Shown here piece after piece: positions 33,045 through 44,402 of a stretch of 64,000 nucleotides of DNA. This DNA comes from Dactylorhiza incarnata (lineage: Eukaryota > Streptophyta > Magnoliopsida > Asparagales > Orchidaceae): positions 9,280,001 through 9,344,000 of the forward strand of contig JAWHQI010000019.1 of NCBI GenBank assembly GCA_033032865.1, in the 5' to 3' direction. The stretch's first letter is position 1. Every line of letters starts with the position of its first letter. Under the pieces are notes generated by a model. It searched no databases and was not told the origin of the DNA. It was given only the letters and a program-made list of their open reading frames with translations. A program made the position numbers and the translations under genes.

Positions 33045-34642
33045 TGATGAGTCCTGATCATATACACTTTTATGGACTCATCTGGGCCATCTATTTAGTC
33101 TTTTCACTGCACTTTAGCCCTGTTTTAGCTCATATTGGTCATTCTATGCTAGGTGCACTTATAGGCCCTATTTGGTGTAATTTCGTATCTTCCTTTGTTA
33201 TTAGTTTTCTTGCGATGTTAAGTCCCACTTTCAGTGGCTAGACTGGTGTCGTACGCTGGAACAGATGTCGTGCAGGTGTTTCCGGTGCAATTCTGCACAG
33301 GAACACTGCGCACGATCACCGGTTCTATTGCGCACGACCACTGGTCGTGCGCCACTGATCGTGTGCACTTAACCCTTTTTTATGAGTTCTGTTTGGTGCA
33401 GTGCGCACGACCACCTACGATAGTGCGCACGACCACCGGTCGTGCGCCACTGGTCGTGCGAACATTTTATTTTATAATTTCTGTCTTTGCAGGCTCCGTC
33501 CAGGCAGAGCGCGCGATCACAGGATTCTAGTGCGCACGACCACTGGTCGTGCGCCAATGACCGTGCACACTGTTTATTCCAGTGCCTATAAAATGACCTG
33601 CTCGCGATTTTAGGTCAAGCCCCGATTTTCTTCCGCCTGGTTCCGTCCAGATTCGCCCCTCCACCGTCGCCCACCATATGGAGGTGCTCCGGGCTTGTTC
33701 TTCACGCCAATCTTGAGCCAGAGTTTCCTCTCGGCCTCCTCCTTCATCCAAGAGCTTCAATGGAAGACCTAGCCTCCATTGCCATCAAGCAAGAGGAAGT
33801 TTGCAACCTCAACCAGATCGTGACACGAAGAAGACGGGTCCATTGGAGAGTCGTGACAGCTCTCTCTACCCCGGACGTAGTTGCGGACCGAGCTTGGACG
33901 CGGATTGACAACCCGGCGATTCCAACCGTGAATCTACAACGAGACTTCGGATTCGGTCGATTTCTTGCCTTATTCTTCTCTTATTGATTGTTGTAATAGC
34001 TAGATCTATATATTTTGATGAAGTTGCACTTAGACTTGCTTCTATTTATATAGATTTCATGTTTGTGTAAAATGCTTTTGTGGTCTATGTGTTTATGAGG
34101 AGCGCCACCATCCATTTTCCACTTCACCACCGCGTTCGTGTGCCACACTAGCAATTGCTAGTGGCGTGCTTGTCGAAGAGGTGCTTGCGACCCTCATTCC
34201 GTTAGCCTACTCGCCCATCCGCCTACCGAAGCGTGGCATCGCAGCCCGTATTCCATCCTGCCTAACGAAGCAGTGCGCTCAAGGCCTGCATAGTTCGATC
34301 TGTTTGCCTACTCGTCCATCCGCCCTTTCGACGCAGCGCGCTCAAGGACTGCCTAGTCTCCATCCCGCCAAGCGAAGCATTGCATAGCGGCATTGCATAG
34401 GAGTAGTTGATAGCTTTTATTTTATTTTCCAAAAGCCAACCCAACTCCCCCGCATTCCATCTGATTTAAGGACTTCAATCTCAAGTCCTTCCTCGAAACC
34501 TAACTCCACCTTACTATGTTCCTTGAGAGATTCGATACTCGGGGATTACTCCTCGTTTTATATTACTTGAACGATCGGTACACTGCCATTTCGTGCCGCA
34601 GTCTAGCCACCATCTATAGTGGTGTGTAGGATTTGCGCATCA
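33045..34642 (+). repeat. AthB 3' LTR
   Basis: 1598 bases, nearly identical to the 5' copy. TATAAAA at 33587-33593. Ends GCGCATCA, then the CGGAA duplication. Confidence 0.95.
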
Positions 34643-34863
34643 CGGAATCGATCTAGGGCATTCCAGCACCAATACTTGTCACCTTGCCAGCCTCTCCAGA
34701 GATCAACCTGAACCTCCCGTCTAGTGAGAGCCCGGGAGCGGAATCGATCTGGGGCATTCCAGCACCAATACTTGTCACCTTGCTAGCCTCTCCAGAGATC
34801 AACCTGAACCCCCCGTCTAGTGAGAGCCCGGGAGCGGAATCGATCTGGGGCATTCCAGCACCA
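34643..34863. repeat. TatA tandem array, part 2
   Basis: About two more 96-bp units after the AthB target duplication, ending where the sequence becomes AACTTGCCACTTCG. Confidence 0.9.
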
Positions 34864-34963
34864 AACTTGCCACTTCGCCTGCCTTCGCATAGTTGCTATA
34901 ACTATCAAGTGAGACAAAATATTTAACTATCCTCATAATAAAATTTTCAAGGATAGAATCATT

Positions 34964-35090
34964 TCAAATCGTCTCCGCTTCTTGCTCGGCCGAGGGGCAC
35001 CCCTTCCACATCTTGGAGGTGATACCCCCCTATCTTGAGCACTTCACTTACAATGTAAGGACCCTCCCAATTGGGGTTGAGCTTACCTAC
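34964..35090 (-). pseudogene. pol: TatA integrase, extreme C-terminus
   Basis: The minus frame reads LNPNWEGPYIVSEVLK and VPLGRARSGDDLK before TGA at 34964-34966, matching the TatB integrase end. It is separated from the rest of integrase (from 36773) by the AthC solo LTR. Confidence 0.8.
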
Positions 35091-36772
35091 TGATGAGTCC
35101 CAATTATATACACTTTTATGGACTCATCTGGGCCGATTTTATAGTCTTTGCACCACATTTTAGGCACGTTTTCATTCATTTGTACTATTCCATGCTAGGT
35201 GCACTTTTAAGCCCATTCTGGTGTGCAATTGTGCTCCTTGTTGTTGGGGGTAAGCACATGGTGCTCCCCTTCCCTTCTTCTATGTTTTTTTGATGCTGGA
35301 CGTGTATTCCCAGCCATTGTATCTTGTATGCAGGTGACCGGATCGTCCCGTTTTCCCCAGAAGTAATTTATGTGCATATCGAACGGTCATGCGTTTGCTT
35401 GACGCACGGTCGGTTACGGTCGTGCGTTTGTGTCTGGGCATAAAATGGAGCGTCGGAGTTTACTCGTGCGTTTTGACGCACGGGCGGATTCGCCCATGCG
35501 TGAGTAAAACGCACGGTCGACCTGTGTATTCTTGATTGCAGAGCGTCGAATTTTGCCCGTGCGTTTGTACGCACGGGCGGTGTTGATCGTGCGTGAGCAA
35601 AATGCACGGGTGGCGCAGCGTCTTCCCCAAGTCAAGTTTTATCATTTAATAACGCACGGTCTGCGCACGGTCGTGCGTTCGACCGTGCGTGACCATTTTC
35701 TGACAGAATTTCTATTTAAGTCGCAGGACTTGCCCTATTCTGATAGATCGTTTTTCCCGCTCCCAGAGCTCCAGTTCCGCGCCCTTTTCACTGTCCATCG
35801 CCGCCCACTTTCAGGAGGTGCTCCGGGCTTGTTCTTCACGCTAATCTTGAGCCCGGAGATCATCTCGGCCTCCTCCTTCATCCTAGAGCGTCAAAGGAGA
35901 TATAGCCGCCATTACCATCAAGCAAGGGGGAGTTTGCAACCTTTACCAGATCGTGAGACGAAGAAGACGGGCTCATTGGAGAGTCGTGACAGCCCTCTCT
36001 ACCCCGGACGTAGTTGAGGACCGAGCTTGGACGCGGATTGACAACCTAGCAATTCCAACCGTGACTCCTCGACGAGCCTTCGGATTCGGTCGATTTCTTG
36101 CCTTGTTCTTCTCTTATTGATGTGTGTATGTAGTTAGATCTTTATATTATGATGAAGTGGCACTTAAACTTGTTTGTATTTCTATATTTCATGTATATGT
36201 GAAATTCTTTGGTGTTTAAGTTGCTCGAGGAGCGCCTACATTTTTATTCCATTCCGCCGTCACGTTCGTGTGCCGCACTAGCAATTGCTAGTGGCGTGCT
36301 TGTCGACGAGGTGCTTGCGACCCTCATCCGTATGCCTACTCTTCCATCCTCCTAGCGAAGCGTGGCATAGCGACCCGTGTAATCCATTCGCCTAACGAAG
36401 CAGCGCGCTCAAGGCCTGCACAGTTCGATTCCGCTTGCCTACTCGTTCATCCGCCCTTGTGAAGCAGCGCGCTCAAGGCCTGCCTAGTCTCCATCCCGCC
36501 AAGCGAAGCATTGCATAGCGACATTGCATAGGAGTAGTTATAGTTGTTTTTCTTTAGTTTCCACAAACCAAATCACCCACTTTCGCACCCATCCGACTAA
36601 AGGACTTCAATCTCAAGTCCTGCCTCAATAGTAAATTCCACCTTACTGTGTTCCTTTGAGATCGATACTTGGGGATTCATTCCCATTTTATATTACTTGA
36701 ACGATCGGTACACTGCCGTTTCATGCCGCAGTCTAGCTACCGCCTATAGCGGTGTGCGAGATTTGCGCATCA
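35091..36772 (+). mobile_element. AthC: solo LTR in TatA integrase
   Basis: 1682 bases, TGATGAGTCC to GCGCATCA, with target duplication CCTAC (35086-35090 and 36773-36777). No primer site or internal region follows, so the element was reduced to one LTR by recombination. U3 differs from AthA/AthB: its words are GCACGGTCGTGCGT/ACGCACGGGCGG (35378-35695). A TATTTAA at about 35713 is the probable TATA box. The second half matches AthA/AthB. Confidence 0.95.
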
Positions 36773-37940
36773 CCTACCGCGGCCCCTCTCCCAGCCGCGT
36801 TGATCTTCTTCAAGACCAGGTCCCCTTTTTGAAAGTGCTTTAATCGGATGTGCTTGTCAAAATACCGGGCCATTCGTCGCTTGATCTCCTCCTGCTGGAT
36901 GGTGGCCTGGTCCCGGAGTTCCTCCACCAGGTCTAAGGATAGCCTTTGTTCTTCATCATTGGCCACCAGCCACTCCTCGTCCCCTTCACCTGCGGCGATC
37001 ACCCTGGGGGTCTTTACCTCGAATTCGATGGGAAGGACCGCTTCGGACCCATGAGAAAGTTTGAACGGGGTCTCTCCAGTGGCGGTGTTGGGGGTAGTCC
37101 TCGGGGCCCAGAGAACGGATGGTAGTTGCTCTACCCAGCTCCCTCGGAGGTTCTCTACCTTCTTCTTCAGTAGGTTAACTATTACTTTGTTTGCCGCTTC
37201 TACCTGGCCGTTGCTTCTTGGGTGGTGAACCGATGCGAACCTGAGGTCGACCCCAAGTTGGGTACAGAAGCTAACGAACTCTTCGCTGGCGAATTACGGC
37301 CCATTGTCTGTCACTATAGCCAGGGGGGAGGCCATGCCTGCAAATTATTTCTCCCCATACAAAATTCCTCACAACTTGAGATGTTACCTTGGCGAGCGCC
37401 TTCACTTCTACCCATTTGGAGAAGTAATCGATCATGACTAGTAAGAACCTTCTTTGGCCGCTAGCTTGAGGGAAAGGGCCAACTAGGTCCAAACCCCATA
37501 TGGCGAAGGGCCAGGGGGCGATGATGGTTCGGAGCCTCTGAGCGGGGAGGAGTTGGAGTGGAGCATAGTGCTGGCACTTTGAACACCTCCTTGCGAACTC
37601 CGCCGCATCCTTGCTAAGGGTGGGCCAAAAACAGCCTTTTTCTCAACACCCTTCCTTCCAGAGTTCGGCTCCCGGAGTGACTCCCACACTCCCCGGAATG
37701 AATTTCTTCTAGGACTCTTGGAACCTCCTCCTCTGAAACACAACGGGCCAGGAGTCCCAAGAGAGTCTTCCTGTACAACCCTCCTGCATGCAAAGAGTAA
37801 TAAGCCGACTTATACCTGAAATGTCTCCTATCTATGTCTCCTTCGTTGAACTTCCCTGATGACAGGAAAGAGATGAAGGGATCCATCCACGAGACCCGCT
37901 GGTCCACCTCAATCAGTTCTCCTTCCTCGATGGAGGGCCG
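36773..37940 (-). pseudogene. pol: TatA integrase
   Basis: In order on the minus strand: the zinc-binding H and C residues (RHFRYKSAYYSLHAG, then LARCVSEEEVP and SGECGSHSG), the catalytic core start GLDLVGPFPQASGQRRFL, and a C-terminal segment (HIRLKHFQKGDLVLKKI). The core is broken by a frameshift and stop near 37296, where TatB has VTDNGPQF, and by the AthC insertion. Inactive. Confidence 0.8.
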
Positions 37941-38360
37941 GAAGAGTTCTGAAATCGTACCCCCTGCTCGAGGACCTAACTTGGCTAGGAGGTCCGCCGG
38001 GGTGCTCTCTTCCCTTGGCACGTGTTTAATGGAGAAAGTGTGGAACTGCCCGATGATTCCCTTGACCTTCCCCAAGTACCGCAGGAGGGTCGGGTCCTTT
38101 GCCTCAAACTCTCCCTTAACTTGGCATGCTACCACCATGGAGTCCGTCGAGACCTCCACATCTTGCAATCCTAGTTCTCAAGCTAACCATTGGCCTGCAA
38201 TCACCGCCTCGTACTCCGCTTAGTTGTTGTTAATTGGAAAATGGATATTCAAGGCCTGCTCGATCTTTGTCCCTTGAGCACTTACTAGGACGATTCCCCC
38301 TCCGTAGGAGTGCTTCCCTAAGGCACCATCCACCAACATCCTCCATGCCACTGGGGTGGC
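37941..38360 (-). pseudogene. TatA second RNase H (Tat-type)
   Basis: A second RNase H between the polymerase RNase H and integrase is a known mark of the Tat lineage. The frame shows MLVDGALGKHSYGGGI, NNxAEYEAVIAG and DSMVVACQVKGEF, ending near PREESTPADLLAKLG. Two stops (TAA at the NNNQ glutamine, TGA before ELGLQDVE) are C-to-T type compared with TatB. A poly(G) run at 38361-38377 shifts the frame at its start. Confidence 0.75.
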
Positions 38361-38377
38361 GGGGGGGGGGGGGGGGG
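38361..38377. repeat. Poly(G) run of 17 in TatA pol
   Basis: It lies in the linker between the two RNase H domains (PPP codons on the minus strand); the TatB linker has only PPS here. Confidence 0.9.
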
Positions 38378-38797
38378 TTCATGTTCCCCCACCTCGGTCG
38401 TATAGTCGGACATGAAGTCCGCCACTGCTTGGGCCTTGATTGATGTCCTGGGAATGAACGTAATATCGAACTCGCTCAGCTCCACAGACCATTTATCCAA
38501 TCTTCCCGAGTGCTCCACCCCTTCCATGATTTTGCGAAGCGGGTGATCTGTCACTACTCTGATGGAGTGTGCCTGAAAGTAGGGCCGGAGCCTCCGAGCC
38601 TCCACCACCAATGGGAAAGCCAACTTCTCCAAGATTGGGTACCGGAGCTCCACCTTCTTCAGCACTCGTCTGACATAGTAGATTGGGAATTGCTTTCTTC
38701 CTTCCTCACGGATCAATACTGAACTTACCGCTTCAAGTCCTACTCCCAGGTATAGGGATAAGCCTTCTCCCGGTCTCGGCCCTTGAAGTAGGGGGGT
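38378..38797 (-). pseudogene. pol: TatA RT-linked RNase H
   Basis: Reads IYYVRRVLKKVELRYPILEK, KLAFPLVVEARRLRPYF and VVTDHPLRKIM, then SVELSEFDITFIPR. This is the Ty3 RNase H fused to RT, split from the RT frame by a stop near 38798. Confidence 0.8.
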
Positions 38798-41158
38798 TTA
38801 GGCGAGTTGCCCTTTCAGGGCTCGAAAAGCTTCCTCACATTCTGGGGTCCATTCGAATTTCTTATTGCCCCTCAGCACCTTGAAGAAGGGTGCGCACTTC
38901 TCTCCCGCCTTGGAGAGGAACCTGCTAAGTCCGGCCATCTTCCTCGCGAGGCTTTGAACTTCCTTCGGGCTTCTTGGCGAACCCAACTCCATTATCGCCT
39001 TGACCTTGTCTGGGTTAGGCTCCACTCCTGCCGGGGTGAGCAAGTGGCCTAGGAACTTCCCTCGGCTGGCCCCGAAGACACACTTCAAGGGGTTGAGCTT
39101 CATCTTATACTTCTGCAGGGTCCCGAACGTCTCCTCAAGGTCTCGGAGGTGAGACCCAAGGTCCCGACTCTTTACCATGAGGTCATCGACATAGACTTCC
39201 AAGTTTCTTCCCCTTTGTTCGCGAAAGACCCGATCCATCATTCTTTGATAAGTAGCACCTGCGTTCTTGAGCCCAAAGGGCATCATCTTATAACAGTAGC
39301 ATCTGTCCCCCATGATGAAAGAGACATCTTTGATGTCCGGGGGGTGCATGCGAATTTGGTGGTAACCTGAAAAAGCATTTAAGAAAGACATTACAGGAAA
39401 ACCGACGGCTGAGTCAACCAGCGCGTCGATTCTAGGCAGGGGGTAGCAATATTTCGGGCATGATTTATTAAGAAGTGAAAAGTCAATACACATATGCCAC
39501 TTACCTCCTCCCTTCTTCACCATGACTACCTTGGAGACCCAGCCTGGATACTGGATCTCCGATACAAAACCTGCTTGTATGAGCTTTTCCACCTCCTTGC
39601 GGATTGGTCCCTCCAGCTTGTCCGTCGTGGCCCTTTTCTTTTGGCGGATGGGGCTGGTGTCGGGGTCGAGGTTGAGGCGGTGGCAAGCCACATCCGCATT
39701 AATCCCGGGCATCTCCGCGGCACTCCAAGCGAAGACATCCACGTTCTTCTGCACGCAGGCTAGGATCTCTGCCTGCTCCCCCAGACTGAGCTCTCCGCTA
39801 ACTCGGACCTTTTCCACCACCCCAAGCCGAGTGGTGACTTCAAGCTCCACGACCTCATCTACGGCCTCCAGCCTAGATTGCTCTCCCCAAGCATTTTCCT
39901 TCTCTCCATCGCAAGCGAGCGCTTGGGCTCCTTCTTCCGTCTCTGCCTCTCCCACCGTCATCAGCTCCTCCGCCCCTCCTTCTCGGGCACCCTTCCCTTT
40001 CCCCTCTTCTTCTCCTCTCTCCGCCCTGGGCCTTTCAGCGACCCCTTCCTGGGCATGAACTTTCTCTTCCTCAATCCTCTCCTCCACTCCATTATTGCCT
40101 CCGGCCTCCGACGCCTCCTTAATTATTTTATCGAACTCCTCCACTTTTCCCATCCAGGTGATGGTGTTGACAGCCGTCACATAGCACTGTCTCGCCATCT
40201 TGGGGTCTCCCCAGACCCGGACCTGGATTCCACCCACGTTGAACTTGAGACATTGGTGGAAGGTGGAAGGGACGCATCTGAACGCGCTGATGAGAGGCCG
40301 TCTGAAGATGGCGTTGTAGCTTCTTGGGGCGTCCACTATCACGAAATGGCAGTTCCTGGACCGCCCTCCGAGGGTCACATGGAGCCCCACTCCATCCTCT
40401 ACCTCCTTTCTTTCTCCTGAAAAGCCGAATAGGGGGCCATCCGAGGCCAGCACCCTCTTGGCCTCCACCTTCATCTCGTCAAACGCCTTCTTGAAGACGA
40501 CGTTGACCGAGCTCCCATTATCGACTAGAATCCGTGAGACGGTGAAGTTCTCGATGGCGGTCTGGATGACCAGCGCATCGCAGAATGGGTCTTCATAGCT
40601 TGGCATGTCCTTCTGAGAGAAAGTAATTCTCTCTGCCGGGGCTGGAGCAGTTGATGTTGAGGCCACGCTCCGCCGATATATGGTATGAAGGCTAGCCTTG
40701 CGGGTTGCCTCCACCCCTACCCCCCCATGGATCACCCCGATCCCTCCTCTACTCCCCACATCGACTCTGTCTTTGCACTTTTTTTCTTCCTCACCTCGAT
40801 GCTCGACCTCCTCTATTCTCACATGTTGCCTTGGTGTGCGGGCTTGGCCCCTTTTGGTTTCCAGGAACTCTGGGCAGGTGGCCGTCGCGTGACCTTCCTC
40901 ATCGTGGAAGTCACAATATGGCAACACCACCTCCCCTGCTTCGCCTTTCGCCACCCTATTCCTCCTCCTTCTTTCTCCAGCTTCTTCTCTTGCCTCTTCT
41001 CTCCATCCTCTTCCTCTTCCCCTCCTGATCGCCATGGCTTGCTGAGGAGGGGGAGGAAATTGCTTCGGACCCTGCCTCCATCCCAGTTGATGGGGTCTTC
41101 CTTGACCCCCATAGAAGTTACCCCTTCCCGGGCGGTAACCTCTCTCCTGACCTTGCAT
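38798..41158 (-). pseudogene. gag-pol: TatA gag C-terminus, protease and reverse transcriptase
   Basis: A 786-codon open frame. It begins in the gag tail with a knuckle of CX2HX4HX4C form (CDFHDEEGHATATC). Protease is at about residues 200-330 (SRILVDNGSSVNVVF with the DNGSS active site). A long acidic/Ala-rich linker follows, then RT from PIRQKKRATTDKLEG to LEVYVDDLMVKSR, keeping the YVDD box, and the RT thumb/connection. FLNAFSGYHQIRM has N where D is usual in FLDAFSGY (TatB keeps D), removing a catalytic aspartate. The most intact coding segment of TatA, but isolated from gag and integrase by frame breaks. Confidence 0.85.
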
Positions 41159-42305
41159 TCCTTCGGCGCGCTGCCTCCACTCCCCTCCGGGGCCCTGGGC
41201 TCTTCCCTTCTCCTTACCTTTTGTTGCCTGACCTCCGGCTCACTGAGCTTTGCTAGCCTCTTGGCGAGCTCCGGATTGGCTTCCTCACTCTCAATCTCCT
41301 CCGCCACCCTCTCCATCAACTCCTCGTAGGAGACGGGGGCTTTCCTCTTCAGCACCATCTTAAAGAAACTTCCCTCAGCCCGACCATGAAGGCGAGCTGG
41401 AGTGCAAACCCGGGCATCTCCTGAGTGAGTAGCACTTCTTTCTGGAACCGATCCGCGTAGCGAGCCAACGACTCTTTCGGCTTCTGCTTCACTTTGAAGA
41501 GGGACTCGGCGTCCTTCTTCCTCTTGTTTACAGTTGAGAATCGCAACAAGAAGCTCCTGCACAAATTCTCGAAGGCGTAGATCGACCCTGTGGGGAGTTG
41601 ATGGAACCAGTCCCTGACATTTTCCTTAAGGGTGACGACGAAGAGCCGACAGTTGAAAGCATCCGACATCGGCCTGATGGAGACCGAGTCCTCAAAAGAC
41701 TGGAGATGCTAGACAGGGTCATCCCTGCCATTGTAGTACACCCTGTCCCACTCTCCGAACCCTGCCGGGACAGGTGCAGAAAGTACCAATTCAGAGAATG
41801 GGCTTCCCCCTTCTACCACCCTTTCTCGCTCCGCTCGCCCCGCTAGCTCTCTCGCCAGACTCGAGCTCGCGGGGACCGCGCTCGCGAGAACAGCATTCGC
41901 CTGGACCACTCCCATAGTTGCCACGCCCTCCGGGCGCGCACTCACCTACGTCGTGCTCGCCGGCACAGAGCTCGCTGGCATGGAGCTCGCCGGCACGGGA
42001 CTCGCCAGACTGGCGAACAATACTCACCCTTCCATGTCTTGAACTGAACTTCCTGCGACTTCTTTTTCGTCCCTCCCCCCCGGGGCGTTTTCGCCAACTG
42101 CTGCTGGGGGAAGGGTCGCCTGAGGTGCTGGGGTCGCGAACTCACTCCGTAGCGCCGCGAACGTGAGCCCGAAGGTGTCAAGCACCTTCCTTCTGAAGTC
42201 CGCGAACATCCTCGGCGTCACCACCTGAGGTGGCTCGCTGAACCCCTCGCCCTGATCCTCGCCTCCTGTCATGCCTGCTCCTTGGAACTTTCTTGGACCA
42301 GCCAC
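41159..42305 (-). pseudogene. gag: TatA gag
   Basis: Starts at 42305 (MAGPRKFQGAG), about 20 bases after the LTR. A proline/glutamine-rich N-terminus is followed, in a shifted frame from about 41669, by the retrotransposon gag domain (CRLFVVTLKENVRDWFHQLP, ENLCRSFLLRFSTVNKRK). A further shift near 41400 leads to KRKAPVSYEELMERVAEEIE and on into the 38798-41158 frame. At least three frame breaks. Confidence 0.75.
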
Positions 42306-42308
42306 ACT

Positions 42309-42325
42309 CCACGCTCACCGCACCA
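42309..42325 (-). other. TatA probable primer binding site
   Basis: On the minus strand TGGTGCGGTGAGCGTGG begins a few bases after the 5' LTR end. The TGG start and position fit a primer site, but I cannot assign the tRNA. Confidence 0.45.
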
Positions 42326-42328
42326 AAA

Positions 42329-43186
42329 TGTTGAAACTGATTTCTCGGTCTCTTGTGGAGCTCGGGGCCCTCACCTAGATGAGGGGCAGCTAGCCCTTAC
42401 TGATCCCTCGGAGAAGATAGACGGAAGACTAGAAAGAAGACTAAGACCTTAGTCACAGCGAGGAGGTCCCTCCACTAACCCGGAAGATCGCTGAGTGCTT
42501 CCCCTCCCAAGCCAAAGCTGAGACTCGGGCACCTTGGAGAGCTCTGGAAATGCTAACCAAAGGAAGCCTGAGGAGAGAGAAGCTGAAGTGAGGTCCTCTC
42601 CAAAGGTGCCCTTAAGGTCCTATTTATAGGTTTTCTGGTCCGGCCTGCAAATAGCAGGATTCTGCCTTTTGATTTTACTATCCGCACCCCAAATGGGTCT
42701 GCTAACAGCTGAACTCCACTGTTTGGGTAGGCTACTGACAGGCCAACGGGGATAAAGAGGTAATTAGGCCGATCATAGGATGATCAACGGATTCGTCAAA
42801 CACGGCGGCTTGGAGGGTTCGTCGAACGCAGCATTTTGGCCTCGATCGAGATTCGTCGATCCCGGCGACTCTGCAAGAAACCTGGCTCGCCAGTCTTCTC
42901 GCGATCCTTCGGCGAGTTTCTGGCTCGCTCGCCTCCTTGCGAGCATTCGGCGAGCCTCTGGCTCGCCCGCCTCCTTGCGAGCATTCGACGAGCCTCTGGT
43001 TCGCTCGCCTCCTTGTGAGCATTCGATGAGCCTCTGGCTCGCTCGCCTCCTTATGAGCATTCGGCGAGCCTCTGGCTCGCTCGCCTCCTTCGCTTATTCT
43101 CTGCCTATTAACATGTATATGTTTCGAGAACCTGACTCGCCTCACCTTTATTTGATCCTCCGCTAGGCGAATATCGGGGTTGTACA
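42329..43186 (-). repeat. TatA 5' LTR
   Basis: 858 bases, TGTTGAAACTG to TTGTACA on the plus strand. TATAAATA on minus at 42628-42621. It carries the same GGCGAGCC array as the 3' copy but lacks about 53 bases near 42838, which include one GTTCGTCCAACGCGG word. Confidence 0.9.
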
Positions 43187-43427
43187 AGAAGAGTGGACTA
43201 CCCAAAGTTTGGGGAACCACTATATTTCTTTGTGTTGTGCTGTGATTTTTTTTTTGCTATTTCTTTCTTTATTTACTTAATTCTTGTTGGTGTGTAGGAA
43301 GCTTAAATCTGTGAATATTACATAAATATATATATTTGTTAACTTTGCACAAAATATTTTTAAATCTCTATTCACCCCCCCCCCCCCCCCTCTAGAGAAT
43401 TCTAGTGAGGTTAACTGTGCACTTTCA
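43187..43427 (+). repeat. CopD 3' LTR, part 2
   Basis: Continues the LTR broken at 21777, beginning with the AGAAG duplication and ending GTGCACTTTCA at 43427. It is the reverse complement of the first 240 bases of the CopF LTR. A 16-base poly(C) lies at 43375-43390. Confidence 0.9.
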
Positions 43428-43526
43428 ATCTTAAATGCTCATGCCTTCCATTTAAGATTATAACATTTATTGTCAAGTGAAGGTAGTCTTGAATTAAGAT
43501 TCTGACTTCTTCAAATAGGGGGAGAT
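43428..43526 (+). mobile_element. CopE internal end with polypurine tract
   Basis: The last 99 bases of a CopC-type copia: AT-rich 3' UTR ending in CAAATAGGGGGAGAT (43512-43526). CopD inserted here, just upstream of the tract. Confidence 0.75.
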
Positions 43527-44402
43527 TGTTGGGAATCTTGCCCACATGATTCCTGATTTAAAGAAGTCACCAAGTCAAGAAAACTTCACTTTGTATTTGA
43601 TCACTTCTCTAGCTCATAATCTCAGGAAGTTAAAGGAATGCCGTCGAGAAGAATAGGAGATGTCGTCGATAAAGTATGCTTTTCATCATGATGATGAGCA
43701 AAGCAAACGCTGAGACTTGGCGAGTTCATCGAACGAAGAATGAAGTTCGTCGAACGAAGAATGAAGTTCGTTGAACGCAAAGACGAGACAAGCAAACACG
43801 GAGACTTGGCGAGTTCCTCGTCGAACGAAGAACGAAGTTCATCGAATGCAAAATGCAGTGAAGTTCGTCGAACGCGGAATGCAGTGAAGTTCGTCGAACG
43901 AAGAATGCAGTGAAGGTCATGGAACGCAGAATGTAGATCGTTGAACGTAGAAACTTCTCTGCAGATCGACGAATCCGCTGAGAAGCAGAAGTCATCTCAG
44001 CCCAACCGCTGAGACAGATTCAAAAGGAAGGAATGTCGTTGAGAAGATGAGGTATCGTCGACATCAACAAAGTTGCCTTGTCATCGAGAAGAACTGACAT
44101 CGTCGTTAAGAAGGCGTGACGTCGAGAAGACTGAAGAAGGACAGCTGAAGATAAGCAGTTACTAAAGCAGAGTCTTTCTACGTGATATCGCTGATGTCAT
44201 CGAAAGAACAAAGTGATTACGATGACAGACTACAAGGAAGAAAATCTCGACGACATAGTCAGAGATAGCATATCGATGTATATGCAGAAATGACAGAATA
44301 TCTCGTATCGTCGAGACATCAGCGTCAGAGGCAGAAGCTAGAAGACTTAAAGATCCACAAGGGGCTAAGGCATCGACAAAGTCCTGTCGTCGAGATATTA
44401 TC
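43527..44402 (+). repeat. CopE 3' LTR, part 1
   Basis: Starts TGTTGGGAATCTTGCC. Holds a cluster of GTTCGTCGAACGAAG/GCAG words at about 43725-43960, CCGCTGAGAC near 44006 and GTCGTCGAGAAG words to 44110. Broken by CopF with duplication TTATC (44398-44402). Confidence 0.85.

Larger units (their letters stand above)
28242..34642 (+). mobile_element. AthB: complete non-autonomous element in the TatA array
   Basis: 5' LTR, tRNA-Asp primer site, gag-like gene, long non-coding region, purine tract and 3' LTR are all present, 6401 bases in all, with target duplication CGGAA (28237-28241 and 34643-34647). The LTRs differ by a 10-bp indel and a few substitutions, so insertion is recent. No pol, as in AthA. 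Confidence 0.95.
21778..43186 (-). mobile_element. TatA: Tat-lineage Ty3/gypsy element with antisense genes, nested insertions
   Basis: LTRs at 21778-22688 and 42329-43186 flank the element, with a 5-bp target duplication AGAAG (21773-21777 and 43187-43191). On the minus strand the order is 5' LTR, gag, protease, RT, RNase H, second RNase H, integrase, tandem array, two genes on the opposite strand, 3' LTR. The dual RNase H marks the Tat lineage. Removing AthB and AthC leaves about 13.3 kb. The LTRs differ by a roughly 53-bp indel and scattered changes, so it is older than CopF or AthB. Confidence 0.9.
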